Counted from the first letter of the stretch, positions 45,155 to 57,999 are shown. The stretch is 64,000 bases of DNA from Xanthomonas sp. Leaf148 (GCF_001423585.1 NZ_LMOP01000013.1:4921-68920); one strand, 5' to 3'. Program-made: numbers and translations. Notes: generated from the sequence alone by a model not told the origin.

Positions 45155-48100
45155 GCGTTGCGGCCTTCAGCATTCGTCGCCCGGTCACCACCATCATGTG
45201 CTTTGTGTCGTTGGTGGTGGTGGGCTTGATCGCCGCCTTCCGATTGCCGTTGGAGGCATTGCCGGACATCTCGGCACCGTTCCTGTTCGTGCAATTGCCC
45301 TACACCGGCTCCACGCCGGACGAGGTGGAGCGCAATCTGGTGCGGCCGGCCGAAGAAGCCTTGGCCACGATGACCGGCATCAAGCGCATGCGCTCCACCG
45401 CCACTGCCGATGGCGCCAACATCTTTATCGAGTTCTCCGATTGGGACCGCGATATCGCCATCGCCGCATCGGATGCGCGCGAGCGGCTGGATGCGATTCG
45501 CGACGAATTTCCCGACGATCTGCAGCGCTTCCATATCTTCAAATGGTCCAGTAGCGACGAGCCGGTGCTCAAGGTGCGCCTGGCCAGCCAGACCGATCTG
45601 ACCGGCGCGTACGACATGCTCGACCGCGAGTTCAAGCGGCGCATCGAGCGCATTCCCGGTGTGGCGAAGGTCGAAATTTCCGGCGCCCCACCCAACGAGG
45701 TGGAGATCGCCATCGCGCCGGATCGCCTCACCGCGCACGACCTCAGCCTCAACGACCTGAGCGAGCGGCTGGGCAAGCTCAATTTCTCGGTGTCCGCCGG
45801 GCAGATCGACGACAACGGACAGCGCATTCGGGTGCAGCCCATCGGCGAGTTGCGCGACCTGCAGGAACTGCGTGATCTGGTCCTCAATGCCAAGGGGTTG
45901 CGTCTTGGCGATATCGCCGAGGTGCGCCTCAAGCCCACGCGCATGAACTACGGGCGGCGGCTGGATGGGCGCCCGGCGATCGGTCTGGATGTCTTCAAGG
46001 AGCGCAGCGCCAATCTGGTGGAAGTGTCCAAGGCCGCGCTGAAAGAGGTGGAAGACATTCGCGCCGAGCCCGCGATGCGCGACATACAGATCAAGGTCAT
46101 CGACAACCAGGGCAAGGCCGTGACCTCGTCGCTGGCCGAACTCGCCGAGGCCGGGGCGGTGGGCCTGTTGTTGTCGATCACCGTGCTGTTCTTTTTTCTG
46201 CGGCATTGGCCATCGACCTTGATGGTGACGCTGGCGATCCCGATCTGCTTTGCGATCACGTTGGGCTTCATGTATTTCGTCGGCGTCACGCTCAACATCC
46301 TGACGATGATGGGCTTGCTGCTCGCGGTGGGCATGCTGGTGGACAACGCCGTGGTGGTGGTGGAAAGCATCTACCAGGAGCGCGAGCGCATGCCCGGGCA
46401 GCCGCAGCTGGCGGCATTGCTGGGCACCCGCAGCGTGGCGATTGCGCTGAGTGCAGGTACGTTGTGCCATTGCATCGTGTTCGTGCCGAATCTGTTCGGC
46501 GAAACCAACAACATCTCCATTTTCATGGCGCAGATCGCGATCACCATTTCGGTGTCGCTGTTGGCATCGTGGCTGGTGGCGATCAGCCTGATTCCGATGC
46601 TGTCGGCGCGCATGAAGACGCCGCCGATGGTGACCTCCGATCATGGCGTGATCGCCAGGCTGCAACAGCGCTATGCGCGGGTGCTTGCATGGACGCTGGC
46701 CCATCGCGGCTGGAGCGTGGCCGGGATCATCCTGGTGAGCGCCATCAGTTTGGTGCCGATGAAACTGACCAAGGTCGACATGTTCGGCGGCGATGGCGGC
46801 AACGAGGCCTTTATCCAATATCAGTGGAAGGGCTCGTACACACATGAGCAGCTGGGCGAAGAGGTCGGGCGAGTCGAGAATTACCTGGAAGCCAATCGCG
46901 AGAAATACCACATCACCCAGGTCTATTCGTGGTTCAGCGAGGTGGAAGGCAGCAGCACGACGGTGACCTTCGATGCGAGCAAGGTCAAAGACCTGCCGCC
47001 ATTGCTGGAGCAGATCCGTAAGGCGTTGCCGCGTTCTGCGCGTGCCGACTACAGCATCGGCAATCAGGGCGATGGTGCTAGCGGCAACCAGGGCGTGCAG
47101 GTGCAATTGGTTGGCGACTCCACCGAGGCGCTCAAGTCGCTGGCCGATGAGGTGGTGCCGCTGCTGGCGCAACGCAAGGAGTTGCGCGACGTGCATGTGG
47201 ATACCGGCGATCGCACCAGCGAGCTGGCGATCCGCGTCGATCGCGAGCGTGCTGCCGCGTTCGGTTTCAGTGCGGAGCAGGTGGCCAGTTTCGTGGGGTT
47301 GGCACTGCGCGGTACGCCGCTGCGCGAGTTCCGTCGTGGCGACAATGAAGTGCCGGTGTGGGTGCGTTTTGCTGGCGCCGAGCAAAGCAAGCCGGAAGAT
47401 CTGGCCAGCTTCAGCGTACGCACCAAGGATGGCCGCAGCGTGCCGCTGCTGAGTCTGGTCGATGTGCAGATCCGCCCGGCGGCCACCCAGATCGGGCGCA
47501 CCAATCGCCAGACCACGTTGACCATCAAGGCCAATCTGGCCGAAAAAATCACCGTGCCGGAAGCACGCGCGGCGATGGAAAAGCCGCTCAAGGCAATGAA
47601 TTTTCCTGCCGGTTACAGCTACACCTTCGATGGCGGCAACTATCAGAACGACGGCGAAGCGATGGGCCAGATGCTGTTCAACCTGGTGATCGCGTTGGTG
47701 ATGATTTATGTGGTGATGGCGGCAGTGTTCGAATCGCTGTTGTTCCCGGCCGCGATCATGAGCGGCGTGCTGTTTTCGATCTTCGGTGTGTTCTGGCTGT
47801 TCTGGATCACCGGCACCTCGTTCGGCATCATGTCCTTCATCGGCATCCTGGTGCTGATGGGCGTGGTGGTGAACAATGGCATCGTGATGATCGAGCACAT
47901 CAACAATTTGCGCCGACGCGGGATGGGCCGGACGCAGGCGCTTGTGGAGGGCTCACGCGAGCGGCTGCGGCCGATCATGATGACGATGGGCACCGCGATC
48001 CTGGCGATGGTGCCGATCTCGCTGACCAGCACCACGATGTTCAGCGACGGCCCGCCGTACTTCCCGATGGCCCGCGCCATCGCCGGCGGCCTGGCGTTTT

Positions 48101-48237
48101 CCACCGTGGTGAGCCTGCTGTTCCTGCCGACGATCTACGCGATTCTCGACGACATGAGCAACGGCGCAGCGGCGCTGGTACGACGTGCGCGGGGTGTGCC
48201 GAAGACGACGCAGGCGAGAGCCTCGCTGGAGTCTTGA
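45151..48237 (+). CDS. RND efflux transporter subunit 2
   Basis: A 1028-residue AcrB-superfamily pump of standard size. It has MSVAAFSIRRPVTTIMCFVSLV at the N-terminus, LLLAVGMLVDNAVVVVESIYQERE in TM4, and SFIGILVLMGVVVNNGIVMIEHIN at the C-terminal half. It overlaps the first RND gene by four bases (ATGA). One adaptor plus two different RND subunits is the layout of E. coli MdtABC and Stenotrophomonas SmeIJK, where the two subunits form a mixed trimer; that is inferred here. Tandem 380-bp repeats begin 23 bases after the stop. Confidence 0.93.
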   Translation: MSVAAFSIRRPVTTIMCFVSLVVVGLIAAFRLPLEALPDISAPFLFVQLPYTGSTPDEVERNLVRPAEEALATMTGIKRMRSTATADGANIFIEFSDWDRDIAIAASDARERLDAIRDEFPDDLQRFHIFKWSSSDEPVLKVRLASQTDLTGAYDMLDREFKRRIERIPGVAKVEISGAPPNEVEIAIAPDRLTAHDLSLNDLSERLGKLNFSVSAGQIDDNGQRIRVQPIGELRDLQELRDLVLNAKGLRLGDIAEVRLKPTRMNYGRRLDGRPAIGLDVFKERSANLVEVSKAALKEVEDIRAEPAMRDIQIKVIDNQGKAVTSSLAELAEAGAVGLLLSITVLFFFLRHWPSTLMVTLAIPICFAITLGFMYFVGVTLNILTMMGLLLAVGMLVDNAVVVVESIYQERERMPGQPQLAALLGTRSVAIALSAGTLCHCIVFVPNLFGETNNISIFMAQIAITISVSLLASWLVAISLIPMLSARMKTPPMVTSDHGVIARLQQRYARVLAWTLAHRGWSVAGIILVSAISLVPMKLTKVDMFGGDGGNEAFIQYQWKGSYTHEQLGEEVGRVENYLEANREKYHITQVYSWFSEVEGSSTTVTFDASKVKDLPPLLEQIRKALPRSARADYSIGNQGDGASGNQGVQVQLVGDSTEALKSLADEVVPLLAQRKELRDVHVDTGDRTSELAIRVDRERAAAFGFSAEQVASFVGLALRGTPLREFRRGDNEVPVWVRFAGAEQSKPEDLASFSVRTKDGRSVPLLSLVDVQIRPAATQIGRTNRQTTLTIKANLAEKITVPEARAAMEKPLKAMNFPAGYSYTFDGGNYQNDGEAMGQMLFNLVIALVMIYVVMAAVFESLLFPAAIMSGVLFSIFGVFWLFWITGTSFGIMSFIGILVLMGVVVNNGIVMIEHINNLRRRGMGRTQALVEGSRERLRPIMMTMGTAILAMVPISLTSTTMFSDGPPYFPMARAIAGGLAFSTVVSLLFLPTIYAILDDMSNGAAALVRRARGVPKTTQARASLES

Positions 48238-48260
48238 ACGACCAACGATCCGTCTCAAAG

Positions 48261-48640
48261 CCCCTCTCCCGCCGGGAGAGGGGTTGGGGTGAGGGTACGG
48301 TTTCTCAGACTACAACCAGGCCCTCGCCTGCGAGTCGATGGCTTCGGTAAGCGGCGTCAGCGCGGCCGGGGACTGGCTCTTCGGCTCGGTCAGACATCCT
48401 GTCTGACTCGCCGCCGCGGCACATCCTTGTGCCGCTCTCCGCCAATCCCCGGCCACGCTGCCGCCTCGGCGAGTCTCTGCAACGCCTTGGTCAAGGCAAG
48501 CGAATTTTCCTTCCTGTTTTCCATGACCTGCGCGATTTTTGATGACAGCAGCAGATCAGGGATCTGCTGGGGTGTCGTGGTGCGCGGAAAACGCCACCGC
48601 TACGTAGTGCTAGAGCCTTGAACGTCATGAGCCGCCAACG
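48261..48640. repeat. 380-bp hairpin-rich repeat, copy 1
   Basis: First full copy. It opens with CCCCTCTCCC-GCC-GGGAGAGGGG (48261-48283). Inside are GTCAGACA-TCC-TGTCTGAC (48389-48407) and GCACA/TGTGC hairpins. No believable ORF is present. Confidence 0.85.
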
Positions 48641-49021
48641 CCCCTCTCCCGTCGGGAGAGGGGTTGGGGGTGAGGGTACGGTTTCTCAGAGTACGACCTA
48701 ACCCTCGCCTGCGAGTCGCTGGCTTCGGTAAGCGGCGTCAGCGCGGCCGGGGACTGGCTCTTCGGCTCGGTCAGACATCCTGTCTGACTCGCCGCCGCGA
48801 CACATCCTTGTGCCGCTCTCCGCCAATCCCCGGCCACGCTGCCGCCTCGGCGAGTTACTGCAACGCCTTGGTCAAGGCAAGCGAATTTTCCTTCCTGTTT
48901 TCCATGACCTGCGCGATTCTCGATGACAGCAGCAGATCAGGGATCTGCTGGGGTGTCGTGGTTCGCGGAAACGCCACCGCTACGTAGCGCTAGAGCCTCG
49001 AACGTCATGAGCCGCCTGAAG
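48641..49021. repeat. 380-bp hairpin-rich repeat, copy 2
   Basis: Second full copy in tandem, about 95% alike by eye, with the same hairpins (GTCAGACA/TGTCTGAC at 48769-48787). It begins at the same CCCCTCTCCC hairpin. Confidence 0.85.
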
Positions 49022-49237
49022 CCCCTCTCCCGTCGGGAGAGGGGTTGGGGTGAGGGTACGGTTTCTCAGAGTGCAACCAGGCCCTCGCCTGCGAGTCGAT
49101 GGCTTCGGTAAGCTGCGTCAGCGCGGCCGGGAATCGGCTACTCGGCTCGGTCAGACATCCTGTCTGACTCGCCGCCGCGACACATCCTTATGCCGCTCTC
49201 CGCCAATCCCCGGCCACGCTGCCGCCTCGGCGAGTCG
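49022..49237. repeat. 380-bp hairpin-rich repeat, truncated copy 3
   Basis: Third tandem copy, matching through the CGCCTCGGCGAGT block and then diverging. It lacks the last 165 bases of the unit. Confidence 0.8.
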
Positions 49238-49350
49238 CCATCATGATCTTGATCAGGTAAAGCAATTTTTCAAAGCTTGGCGGGGGAGCGTACCCGACAG
49301 TAATCGCTGCTCCACGTTCCGCCAACACAGGAACATTCGAAGAGTGGTCT

Positions 49351-49444
49351 GCGGGCGCCGGGGCAGGACCTTACACGACAAGGATGTCGTGTAAGGTCCT
49401 GCCCCCATGGATGGGTTCACGGCGTGTCCTGCCCCGGCGCCCGC
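49351..49444. repeat. Long perfect hairpin with competing outer arm
   Basis: A perfect 21-bp inverted repeat (49360-49380 and 49385-49405) encloses a 4-base loop. The left flank 49351-49368 is also perfectly complementary to 49427-49444 over 18 bases, so two alternative folds share GGGGCAGGA. No gene is inside. Confidence 0.75.
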
Positions 49445-49645
49445 GGGCCGCTCCATGCACAAGAGAAATGCGCCAGCGAATCAGGCTTTCCTTAGCCAAA
49501 TCTAAAGCGTAAAAAAACTGCGCTTGCCTCAATCATCTGAAAGCGCTAGCCAACCAGGCTTTCCTCAGCCAACCAGCTTTTGTCACCCAATCAGCTTTCC
49601 ATCGCAGCCCGGCTTTGCAACGCTCTGGATGCGGCGCTCAGGACA

Positions 49646-50305
49646 TCAACTCGCACGCACCTGCCGAACGATCGCCGCGGCCTTGGCCGAGCTTTCCTTT
49701 ACCTTGTCCCATTGGCCCTGGGCCAACCAGTCCTTGGGGACCATCCACGAGCCGCCGATGCACAGCACGTTCGGCTGCGACAGAAACTCTGCTGCGTTAG
49801 CTTCGCTGATGCCGCCGGTGGGACAGAGCTTGAGCTCGGACAGCGGGCCGGCGAGGCCCTTGAGCATTTGCAGTCCGCCCACGGCAGTGGCCGGGAACAG
49901 CTTGCACACGCGAAAGCCCAGGCCCATCAGGGTCAGCAATTCGGTCGGGGTGGCTGCGCCGGGAACGGCCGGGATCGGCGCATCGGCCAGCAGGCGCGCG
50001 AGCGGAGCAGGCGTGCCCGGCGTCACCAGGAAATCCGCGCCGGCATCCACCGACTGACGCAACTGCAGTTCGCTCAGCACGGTGCCGGCGCCGATCACGA
50101 TATTGGGCAGTTCGCGCTTGAGCATGGCCAGCGCTTCGATCGCGATCGGTGTGCGCAGAGTCAGCTCGATCGCGGGTAACCCGCCTTCGAGCAGCGCATC
50201 GGCCACGCGGCGCGCCTGGTCCAGCGTATCGACAGTGACCACCGGCAGGATGCCGGCGTCGCGCAGCAGTTGTTCGGCGGTGTTCTGGGTCTGGGCAATC
50301 GTCAT
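49646..50305 (-). CDS. eda: 2-keto-3-deoxy-6-phosphogluconate (KDPG) aldolase
   Basis: A 219-residue class I aldolase that splits KDPG to pyruvate and glyceraldehyde 3-phosphate, the last step of the Entner-Doudoroff pathway. The active-site Glu is in AIELTLRTP and the Schiff-base Lys in VCKLFPATAVGG; PTGGISEANAAEF binds phosphate. The start at 50305 follows AATGGAG. It lies 52 bases after edd in the same transcript. Confidence 0.95.
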   Translation of the reverse strand: MTIAQTQNTAEQLLRDAGILPVVTVDTLDQARRVADALLEGGLPAIELTLRTPIAIEALAMLKRELPNIVIGAGTVLSELQLRQSVDAGADFLVTPGTPAPLARLLADAPIPAVPGAATPTELLTLMGLGFRVCKLFPATAVGGLQMLKGLAGPLSELKLCPTGGISEANAAEFLSQPNVLCIGGSWMVPKDWLAQGQWDKVKESSAKAAAIVRQVRAS

Positions 50306-50357
50306 TGCAACTCCATTAGACGGCGACCGCCGGGGCGGTCGCTGAGAGGGAAGGGGA

Positions 50358-52274
<1,917 letters not shown>

Positions 52275-52332
52275 TGGCTACCGGCTATGAGAAACGGGGG
52301 GGAAGAAAGCACGCTGTTGTGTAGTTTAAATA

Positions 52333-52352
52333 CCCGCACCTGGATGTGCGGG
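52333..52352 (-). terminator. Hairpin between pgl and edd
   Basis: CCCGCAC / GTGCGGG 7-bp stem with a 6-base loop is followed on the minus strand by TATTTAAAC. It may attenuate or process the transcript between pgl and edd. Confidence 0.45.
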
Positions 52353-52469
52353 CTGGTGCGAGGCACTCGCATTGAAGCGGCGGTTGCGAGCGACGCACAT
52401 TGCATTGGCTGTTGCGAAGTACTCACCGCGCATCCGCTTTCGCGAAGGGCTCGCAGCATCCGCCCGCAC

Positions 52470-53189
52470 TCAACCGCACCAATGCACCCGCAAACGTGGA
52501 CCGGGCTGCTGGAGCGCGACACGAATCGGGTACGCGCTGATGTCCTCGCCAGCCAGTGCGGCTTGCAGCACATCGAGCTTTTGCTTGCCGCGCAGCAGCA
52601 GCAGGCGGGTGGGAATCGCGGCAAGGCCGGTCGGCGTCAGCGTGATCCGCAGCGGCCACTGGTTCGCGCCCGGGCAACCGGTCGCGTCCAGCGATGCATA
52701 CGGCTGCGGGCTGGCCAGCGCCTTGGGCAGATCGGTCGAACCGGGGAACAACGATGCGGTATGTCCGTCGCCGCCCATTCCCAGCACCGCCAGACAGGCC
52801 GGCTCGGCATGAGTGGCCTGCAGGTTGGCGGTGTGCACGCACTCGGGCAATTGCTTCCCGGGACGCACCAACGGGATGAAGGTCGCGGCCGGCGCATGAG
52901 TCAGGAAGCTGTGATTGACCAGCCACGCGTTGCTGTCCTGATCCTGCGGCGAGAGCCAACGCTCATCGACCAGGCCCACCTCCACCCGTGACCAGTCCAG
53001 CGGACGGTGCGCCAGCGATTCGTAGACCGGCGCCGGTGTAGTGCCGCCGGAGAGCAACATGCGCGCCTGCCCGCGGCGCGAAATTTCCTGTTCCAGCAGA
53101 TCGGCCATTTCGCCGGCGACCGCTTCGGTCCACTCGGCCGGATCTTCGTAGCGCACCAGAGTGATGCGCGGGTTGTCCTGCAGGTTCAT
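52470..53189 (-). CDS. pgl: 6-phosphogluconolactonase
   Basis: A 239-residue cytoplasmic hydrolase of the NagB/SOL (DevB) type acting on 6-phosphogluconolactone. Signatures are LLSGGTTPAPVYESLA, VGLVDERWLSPQDQDSN and LAVLGMGGDGHTASLFPG. The start at 53189 follows GGGGGAGC and overlaps the glk stop by four bases (ATGA). The product feeds edd directly downstream. Confidence 0.95.
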   Translation of the reverse strand: MNLQDNPRITLVRYEDPAEWTEAVAGEMADLLEQEISRRGQARMLLSGGTTPAPVYESLAHRPLDWSRVEVGLVDERWLSPQDQDSNAWLVNHSFLTHAPAATFIPLVRPGKQLPECVHTANLQATHAEPACLAVLGMGGDGHTASLFPGSTDLPKALASPQPYASLDATGCPGANQWPLRITLTPTGLAAIPTRLLLLRGKQKLDVLQAALAGEDISAYPIRVALQQPGPRLRVHWCG

Positions 53190-54189
53190 CGCTGCTCCCC
53201 CGGATGCTGACGCTGCGCATCCACCGCATACGCTGCGGCGCCCAACAGGCCGGCATGCGGGTGCATGACCGCCAGCGAAGGCACGCGCGACATGATCGCG
53301 GAGAACCGGCCCTTGTGCTCGAAGCGCTGGCGGAAGCCGGAGTGCTGCAGCGACTCCAGCACCTTGGGCACCAGCCCGCCGGTGAGGAACACGCCATCCC
53401 ACGCACCCTGCATCAGCACCATGTCGCCAGCGATCGCACCGAAGATGGCGCAGAACAAGTCGATGGTGCGCGCCGAGCGCGGGTCGCCGGCCGCCGCACG
53501 TGCGGTGATGTCCTTGGGTTCCAGCGGGCCCGGGTCGATGCCGGCAATCTCGCTCAATGCGCGATGGATGTTGACCAGGCCGGGGCCGCAGATCAGCCGC
53601 TCGTTGGAGACCCGGCCGAACTGCTCGGAGAGGATTTCCAGCACACGAATTTCTTCCGGCGTGCCGGGCGGAAAGCTGACATGGCCGCCTTCGGTTTCCA
53701 GTGGAAAACAGCGCCCGTTACGGATAATCAGCCCACCCACGCCCAGGCCGGTACCCGGACCGATCACGCCGTAGTTGCGCGGTTGATCGATCGGCGCCGG
53801 CCGCCAGCTGGCACCGCCCACCTGCACCACATCCTGCGGACGCAGCAGGCTGATTGCCATGGCCTGCGCGGCGAAGTCGTTGATCAGGTGCAACGTGCTG
53901 AAGCCCAGCATGGCAGCGGTGCGCGACCGCGAGATCACCCACGGATGATTGGTGATGCGCGCTTCGTCGCCGTCGACGCGGCCGGCCACGGCGAACACGC
54001 CCTGGGTGGCCTGTACGCCGATCTGGTCGAGGTAGTACCGCGCGGCTTCACCGAGCGAAGCGAACTCCACCACCGCGAATTCGCGCGAGGTGTCATCCAG
54101 CAACGGGACCGATGCATCGACATCGGCCAGCGCGAACCGCGCGTTGGTTCCGCCGATATCGGCAACCAGCACCGGTTTGGAAGGAGCGG

Positions 54190-54193
<4 letters not shown>
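53186..54193 (-). CDS. glk: Glucokinase
   Basis: A 335-residue ROK-unlike, bacterial-type glucokinase of the Glk family. N-terminal phosphate-binding LVADIGGTNARFALAD is followed by FAAQAMAISLLRPQDVVQVGG and GPGTGLGVGGLIIR, then EGGHVSFPPGTPEE and a C-terminal GGLVPKVLESLQHSGF. It phosphorylates glucose to glucose 6-phosphate, the substrate of zwf. It overlaps zwf and pgl by four bases on each side, so the three are coupled. Confidence 0.95.
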
Positions 54194-55647
<1,454 letters not shown>

Positions 55648-55914
55648 CGTTATCAGCAGTTTCGCGAAAAGGCGCCGGACAGCCGGCGGTCGGTACGTCT
55701 GTTCCTGAGCGACACTTGCGTGCGCGCAGCGGGGGATGGACGGCGACGCCCAATCCCCGATTGTTGCAGCAACTGGTGGTCAGCGGTTAGCGCCTGGGCG
55801 GCATACCTGCACCTGCGTGGCGGAATGCCCGCTCGCGCAATGCAGGTAACGTCGCCGGAAACGGCGGCGTTGGTCGGTAGCGGCATGGTCCCTCCCGAGA
55901 TCGATGTTGCCATG

Positions 55915-55928
55915 TGAAAACGATTACA
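55915..55928. promoter_or_regulatory. LacI/CcpA-type operator candidate
   Basis: TGAAAACGATTACA fits the cre consensus TGWAANCGNTNWCA at every position. Flanking CATG on both sides extends it. It also partly resembles HexR sites. It lies between divergent zwf and ugpC, so either or both may be controlled. Confidence 0.6.
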
Positions 55929-55950
55929 TGTCAGAATAAACCAATGCATT

Positions 55951-55977
55951 CGTTTGCAGGAGATTTCCTCGCAAACG
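55951..55977 (+). promoter_or_regulatory. 5' leader hairpin before ugpC
   Basis: CGTTTGC-AGGA-GATT-TCCT-C-GCAAACG is a near-perfect inverted repeat with one bulge, ending 64 bases before the ugpC start. It may be an operator or RNA hairpin. Confidence 0.45.
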
Positions 55978-56041
55978 GGTCGGTCGTCATTGCCATCGGG
56001 AGGGCCGAGGGCAGGGCGCATACAAACGTTGAGGCCGAACG

Positions 56042-57130
56042 ATGGCGAAAGTGCAGTTGGAAGGTGTCCGCAAGGTCTATGAAAACGGCCAGGTGGCGGT
56101 GCAGGGCGCAAGCTTCGAGGTGGCCGATGGCGAGCTGATGGTGCTGGTCGGGCCGTCCGGCTGCGGCAAGTCGACGCTGTTGCGCATGATCGCCGGGCTC
56201 GAGGACATCAGCGCGGGCACGCTCAAGATCGGCGAACGCGTCGTCAATGACGTGGCGCCGAAGGACCGCGACATCGCCATGGTGTTCCAGAGCTATGCGC
56301 TCTACCCGCACATGACCGTGGCGGAAAATCTGGCCTTCGGGCTCAAGCTGCGTGGTCACCCGAAGCAGGTCATCGCCGAGCGCGTCAATAACGCCGCCGA
56401 ACTGCTGGGCCTGACCCCGATGCTCGACAAGCTGCCCAAGGCGATGTCCGGTGGCCAGCGTCAGCGTGTGGCGCTCGGGCGGGCGATGGTGCGCGAATCG
56501 TCGGTATTCCTGCTCGACGAACCGCTGTCCAATCTGGACGCCAAGTTGCGCCACAGCGTGCGCACCGAGATCGCGCAGCTGCATCGCAAGCTCGGCACCA
56601 CCATGATCTACGTCACCCACGATCAGGTCGAAGCGATGACCCTCGGTCAGCGCATCGTGGTGCTCAAGGACGGCGTGATTCAGCAGATCGACAGCCCGAT
56701 GGCGCTGTACGACCGTCCGGCCAACCTGTTTGTTGCCGGTTTCCTGGGCAGCCCGGCGATGAATATGCTGCAGGGACGGCTGGATGAGCAGGATGGCCTG
56801 CATCTCGTCATGGTCGACGGCTGGCGGGTGCCGCTGGGCGCCGCGCAGGTCGATCGCCGCTGGTTCGGTCAGGACGTGATCGTCGGCGTGCGCCCCGAGC
56901 ATCTGCAGCCGTCCAGCGATGCGCAGTTGGGCTTCGATGCGCAGGTGGAGGTCATCGAGCCGGTCGGCAACGAGATCTTCCTCAACCTTGATCGCGGCGG
57001 GCAGCCGCTGGTGATCCGCGTCGCGCCGCAGGCGCTGCCAGTGGTCGGGCAGCCTCTCCGCCTGGCATTGCGCAGCGATGCCCTGCATTTCTTCGACCCG
57101 GCAACCGGGCAGCGGCTGGAGCCGGCTTAA
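56042..57130 (+). CDS. ugpC: CUT1-type sugar ABC transporter ATPase (UgpC/MalK-like)
   Basis: A 362-residue cytoplasmic ATPase that energises carbohydrate import. Walker A is GPSGCGKST (about residue 37), the Q-loop VFQSYALYPHMT, signature MSGGQRQRVALGRAM, Walker B VFLLDEPLSNLD, and the H-loop YVTHDQVEAMTLG. The C-terminal TOBE/regulatory domain (about 240-362) is of the MalK/UgpC type. No permease or binding-protein genes are adjacent, so it probably serves permeases encoded elsewhere. The stop overlaps the convergent ygfZ stop (TTAA shared). Confidence 0.9.
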   Translation: MAKVQLEGVRKVYENGQVAVQGASFEVADGELMVLVGPSGCGKSTLLRMIAGLEDISAGTLKIGERVVNDVAPKDRDIAMVFQSYALYPHMTVAENLAFGLKLRGHPKQVIAERVNNAAELLGLTPMLDKLPKAMSGGQRQRVALGRAMVRESSVFLLDEPLSNLDAKLRHSVRTEIAQLHRKLGTTMIYVTHDQVEAMTLGQRIVVLKDGVIQQIDSPMALYDRPANLFVAGFLGSPAMNMLQGRLDEQDGLHLVMVDGWRVPLGAAQVDRRWFGQDVIVGVRPEHLQPSSDAQLGFDAQVEVIEPVGNEIFLNLDRGGQPLVIRVAPQALPVVGQPLRLALRSDALHFFDPATGQRLEPA

Positions 57131-57999
57131 CGCTCCAGCCCGGACAAGATGGCAAGCGGGCGCGCGGGGTGCGCGCCGGCTTGCAGGGTGGTGCTGGCGT
57201 CCACGGTCAATCCCAGTGGCAAGACCGCCAGCGCCAGATCGCCGGCAACGCTGACCACCGTGCCAATGGCTGCACCGTCCAGTTCGACGCTATCGCCCGC
57301 CTGGGCAGCGGCTTCAGTCTCCAACAGTTGCAACGCACGCTTGGCCTTGCCCAGAAAATGCGTGCGCGCAACGATCTCCTGACCCGGGTAGCAGCCCTTC
57401 TTGACGCTGAAGGCCTGCAGGCGGTCCAGCGCCAGTTGCTGCGGCGTCCATTGTTCGCGCTGCGCATCCGGCAGGCGAACCAGACCTAGTTGCAGATCCG
57501 CGCGGCGCCATTGCGCGTCGATGCTGGGCAATTCGATAGGCGCGGCCAATGCGTCGTCGCTGAAAAGCAAGAGCGTGCGTGGCAGGGCGGCGACGCCCAT
57601 ATCCAGCGCGATACGCAGCGTTCCGATCTCGGTATGTGCGCCTCGCGCATGCTCTGGCGCTGCGAAACCGCCATACGCAAGCAGCGCGGCCGCGTTGATT
57701 TTCAGCTTGCGTCGGAACACGAAACGGCCGAGTTGCGCGGCGATTTCGGCCGCGTTGCCGTCCGGCAACACCATCAGCAACTGCGCGTCGTCCTCACGCA
57801 GGAGTGCGAAGATGGCGATCACGCGCCCCTTCGCCGTCAACCACGCATTCCATTGCCACTGCCCGATCGCCAGCGCCTGGACGTCATTGGCGAATTGGGC
57901 ATGCGCGAACGACACTGCATCCGTCCCGACCAGTCGGACGTATTGCATATCGTGCAGGGAGCCAAAACCCTGTGGAATAAGATTCAGGTTGTCAGCCAT
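57127..57999 (-). CDS. ygfZ: YgfZ/GcvT-type folate-binding Fe-S assembly protein
   Basis: A 290-residue cytoplasmic protein related to the glycine-cleavage T protein. YgfZ uses folate to help build or repair some iron-sulfur enzymes. The family motif K-G-C-Y-x-G-Q-E is present as KKGCYPGQEIVARTHFLGK near residue 195. It starts 39 bases from the divergent DUF1674 gene ahead of sdhC. Since SdhB carries three Fe-S clusters, the placement is suggestive. Confidence 0.92.
   Translation of the reverse strand: MADNLNLIPQGFGSLHDMQYVRLVGTDAVSFAHAQFANDVQALAIGQWQWNAWLTAKGRVIAIFALLREDDAQLLMVLPDGNAAEIAAQLGRFVFRRKLKINAAALLAYGGFAAPEHARGAHTEIGTLRIALDMGVAALPRTLLLFSDDALAAPIELPSIDAQWRRADLQLGLVRLPDAQREQWTPQQLALDRLQAFSVKKGCYPGQEIVARTHFLGKAKRALQLLETEAAAQAGDSVELDGAAIGTVVSVAGDLALAVLPLGLTVDASTTLQAGAHPARPLAILSGLER

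Larger units (their letters stand above)
55648..56041. other. Divergent regulatory spacer zwf/ugpC
   Basis: About 390 bases between divergent zwf and the ATPase gene. It contains a LacI-type operator (55915-55928) and a hairpin (55951-55977), both nearer the ATPase gene. No ORF was supported. Confidence 0.5.

Noticed and set aside
45106-47898. A 930-codon open frame antisense to the second RND gene
   Set aside because: Low-complexity His/Gln/Arg-rich translation with no domain; it is the shadow of a GC-rich gene.
48261-49237. CRISPR array
   Set aside because: Units are 380 bp, nearly identical throughout, with no spacer-repeat pattern and no cas genes in the window.
48238-49400. Short ORFs inside the 380-bp repeats as a repeated protein family
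   Set aside because: The frames are Arg/Leu-rich and broken differently in each copy; the hairpins explain the conservation better.
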